From Actinoplanes philippinensis (GTDB lineage: Bacteria > Actinomycetota > Actinomycetes > Mycobacteriales > Micromonosporaceae), in the NCBI RefSeq assembly GCF_900113015.1, contig NZ_FONV01000017.1:62001-126000 (forward strand): a stretch of DNA of 64,000 nucleotides, written 5' to 3'. The notes beneath the pieces are model-generated. The model ran no database searches. It was not told the DNA's origin and saw only the letters and a program-made list of their open reading frames with translations. Within the stretch, counting starts at the first letter, position 1, and the number at the start of each line of letters is the position of its first letter. A program made the translations under genes and the position numbers. Below, one piece after another: positions 62,463 to 64,000 of the stretch.

Positions 62463-62697
62463 CGGCTCCTCCTCGGGTTCCGAGGACATGATGGTATCCG
62501 GCGACCGCTTGCGCATCTGTAGCCCAAGAGCAGCCGGCACTTCTGACCCTCGTATGGCGCCCCGGAACGCCGTGCTAGTGTTTCCTCCGTTGCCGGGGCG
62601 ATATCAACTCGCTAGGTGACGTGCGACAGCGTAGTCTGTCGCAGCCAGTAACAAGAAGCAGGCCCGACCGGCCGGCTTCAGCCGAAAAGGTCAGATG

Positions 62698-62703
62698 TAT
62701 GAT
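62698..62703 (+). promoter_or_regulatory. -10 element of tRNA-Leu
   Basis: TATGAT 18 bases before the mature tRNA 5' end. No clear -35 partner. Confidence 0.6.
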
Positions 62704-62721
62704 CTTGGAGGCAAGTCACAT

Positions 62722-62804
62722 GGGGATGTGGCGGAATGGCAGACGCGCACGGTTCAGGTCCGTGTGTCCGAAAGGACGTGGGGGTTCAACTCCCCCCATC
62801 CCCA
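62722..62804 (+). tRNA. tRNA-Leu (CAG anticodon)
   Basis: 83 bases; acceptor GGGGATG/CATCCCC, long variable arm GTCCGAAAGGAC, anticodon loop TTCAGGT, T-arm GGGGGTTCAACTCCCCC. CCA not encoded. A tRNA-Leu next to fhaA is also found in mycobacteria. Confidence 0.95.
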
Positions 62805-62816
62805 CGAGAGCGAATT

Positions 62817-62865
62817 GGGCGACCCTGTCCGCGGAAAGCGCGGACCGTGGTCGCCCTCGTCTTTT
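62817..62865 (+). terminator. tRNA-Leu terminator hairpin
   Basis: GGGCGACC/GGTCGCCC and GTCCGCG/CGCGGAC stems around a GAAAG loop, followed by TCGTCTTTT. Same architecture as behind tRNA-Gly. Confidence 0.9.
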
Positions 62866-62869
62866 CTGC

Positions 62870-62890
62870 TCCGGGGGCCGAGCCCCCGGA
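62870..62890 (+). repeat. Second hairpin downstream of tRNA-Leu
   Basis: TCCGGGGGC-CGA-GCCCCCGGA, followed by CACC and CACGGTG, matching the element at 42395-42413. Confidence 0.7.
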
Positions 62891-62968
62891 CACCCCGCAT
62901 CACGGTGGGCGCGGCGGGTGGGCACGTGGCGGTTGGTGGGTTGGTCACGGTTACCTCTTCAGGGGCAG

Positions 62969-62992
62969 AACCTTTGGGGGTACGGCTACGTG
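62969..62992 (+). repeat. 24-bp repeat, copy 2
   Basis: Contains TGGGGGTACGGCTACGTG and matches 40808-40831 with one mismatch. It lies between the tRNA-Leu terminators and the WecG-type gene. Confidence 0.7.
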
Positions 62993-63089
62993 TCCCGGGT
63001 TCGGGCCTGAGGCTTCGTCGCCTTTCGGGTGAAGGTGGTAGGAGCGTTATGCTCGCGGCTTTATTCGGTCTTCAGGGTGGAGTGCGGTC

Positions 63090-63914
63090 GTGACGGCGAC
63101 TGGTGCTGGTGTCGGGCAGGGCAAGCGCAACGTTCTCGGTGTGCTTGTGGATGCCACTGACTATGCGACTGCTACGGCTCGGATCATCGAGGCGGCCCGC
63201 GAGCAGCGGCCGTTCGCGGTCACCGCCCTGGCCGTGCACGGCGTGATGACCGGGGTCGAGGATCCGGCCCACAACGCGCGGCTCAACTCCTTCGACCTCG
63301 TCACGCCGGACGGGCAGCCGGTCCGGTGGGCGCTCAACCTGCTGCACCGGGCCGGGCTGACCGATCGGGTGTATGGGCCCACTCTGACCCTGAAGGTCGT
63401 CGAGCAGGCCGCCGCCGAGGGCCTGCCCATTTATCTGTACGGGTCGACCGAGCCGACTCTGGAGCGGCTGGTGCCGGCACTGCAGGGGATGTTCCCGGCG
63501 CTGAAGATCGCCGGCGTCGAGGCGTCCAAGTTCCGTAAGTCACAGCCGGGGGAGCCGGAAGCGATCGCTGAGCGGATCAAGGCATCCGGCGCCCGGGTCG
63601 TGCTCGTCGGGCTGGGGTGCCCGCGGCAGGAGGTCTTCACCTACGCCATGCGGCCGCTGCTCGACATGCCGTTGCTGGCGGTGGGTGCGGCGTTCGACTA
63701 TCACGCCGGCCTTCTCAAGAACCCGCCCGCGTGGATGCAGAAGTATGCGCTGGAGTGGCTGTGGCGTCTCGGCCTGGAGCCCAAGCGCCTGTGGCGGCGC
63801 TACATCCTGCTGAACCCGGCCTACCTGAGCCGCCTCGGCGCGCAGAAGCTCGGCCTGTGGAAGGCGACCCCGCCGGCCCCGTCGACCGTCCCGGTGCACG
63901 AGTTCGCCGTCTGA
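63090..63914 (+). CDS. WecG/TagA/CpsF-family glycosyltransferase
   Basis: 274 residues, GT26 family. VLGVLVDATDYATATARI, DLVTPDGQPVRWAL and VGLGCPRQEVFTYAMRPLL are conserved motifs; AAFDYHAGLLKNPPAWMQKYALEWLWRL matches the family C-terminal region. It probably adds an N-acetyl-aminosugar to a lipid-linked precursor for cell-surface polysaccharide or teichoic acid. GTG start 63090 with GGAG eight bases upstream. Positions 63915-64000 show nothing further. Confidence 0.9.
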   Translation: MTATGAGVGQGKRNVLGVLVDATDYATATARIIEAAREQRPFAVTALAVHGVMTGVEDPAHNARLNSFDLVTPDGQPVRWALNLLHRAGLTDRVYGPTLTLKVVEQAAAEGLPIYLYGSTEPTLERLVPALQGMFPALKIAGVEASKFRKSQPGEPEAIAERIKASGARVVLVGLGCPRQEVFTYAMRPLLDMPLLAVGAAFDYHAGLLKNPPAWMQKYALEWLWRLGLEPKRLWRRYILLNPAYLSRLGAQKLGLWKATPPAPSTVPVHEFAV

Positions 63915-64000
63915 CCGCTCGGATCTTGTTTCCGACAGCGTGTCACAGGTCACTCACAGAGCGCCCGCCTTCGTCCACATAGTCCGTGAAGTCATCCACA

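Overview
The window is high-GC actinomycete DNA. It carries the actinobacterial crgA / pknAB / pbpA / rodA / pstP / fhaAB division cluster, an HspR/HAIR-controlled dnaK operon, a paired dynamin-like GTPase operon and many GTG/TTG or apparently leaderless starts. Together these suggest a filamentous, sporulating member of the Micromonosporaceae, probably Actinoplanes or a close relative. Genus placement is inference from gene order and protein style, not from a database search. There is no prophage, insertion sequence, CRISPR array or biosynthetic cluster; this is core chromosome.

Layout. Positions 1-1.4 kb hold an edge-truncated Pro/Gly-rich membrane protein and a 58-residue protein. At 1.4-12.3 kb lie clpB, a SET-type MFS exporter, a TrkA-C/CPA2 cation:proton antiporter pair, an unrecognised 148-residue protein, and the dnaK-grpE-dnaJ-hspR operon on the minus strand. 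HAIR operators sit in front of both clpB and dnaK. At 12.5-18.8 kb are two overlapping dynamin-like GTPases, a conserved hypothetical, and a long disordered membrane protein. At 19.3-23.1 kb is an alpha-keto-acid dehydrogenase operon (E1alpha, E1beta, E2) followed by a 46-residue protein. At 23.5-29.6 kb are a 1,374-residue disordered LppU-like surface protein and an NHLRC2-like thioredoxin/NHL protein.

At 29.6-40 kb are the 5-oxoprolinase operon pxpBCA, a hemolysin III/PAQR protein, SixA, a secreted subtilase-like protein that has lost most of its catalytic residues, a FadE5-type acyl-CoA dehydrogenase, a SpoIIE-type phosphatase and a phosphoribosyltransferase. At 40-48.3 kb are dcd, a PPOX-fold protein behind a perfect LexA box, tRNA-Gly, a LamG protein, two CNNM/CBS membrane proteins, and an EtfD-like iron-sulfur membrane oxidoreductase. 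At 48.4-63.9 kb is the division and Ser/Thr-kinase cluster: crgA, DUF881, a very long class E sortase, a small membrane protein, trpG/pabA, then pknB-pknA-pbpA-rodA-pstP-fhaB-fhaA on the minus strand, tRNA-Leu and a WecG/TagA glycosyltransferase.

How the parts connect. HspR, encoded at the end of the dnaK operon, should repress both that operon and clpB. The acyl-CoA dehydrogenase and the EtfD-like protein, 10.6 kb apart, share a palindromic TTAC-N6-GTAA element, which suggests one regulator for the dehydrogenase and the route by which its electrons reach menaquinone. That shared element, the pseudo-subtilase, the LexA box and the tandem hairpins repeated behind both tRNA genes are the observations most worth checking.
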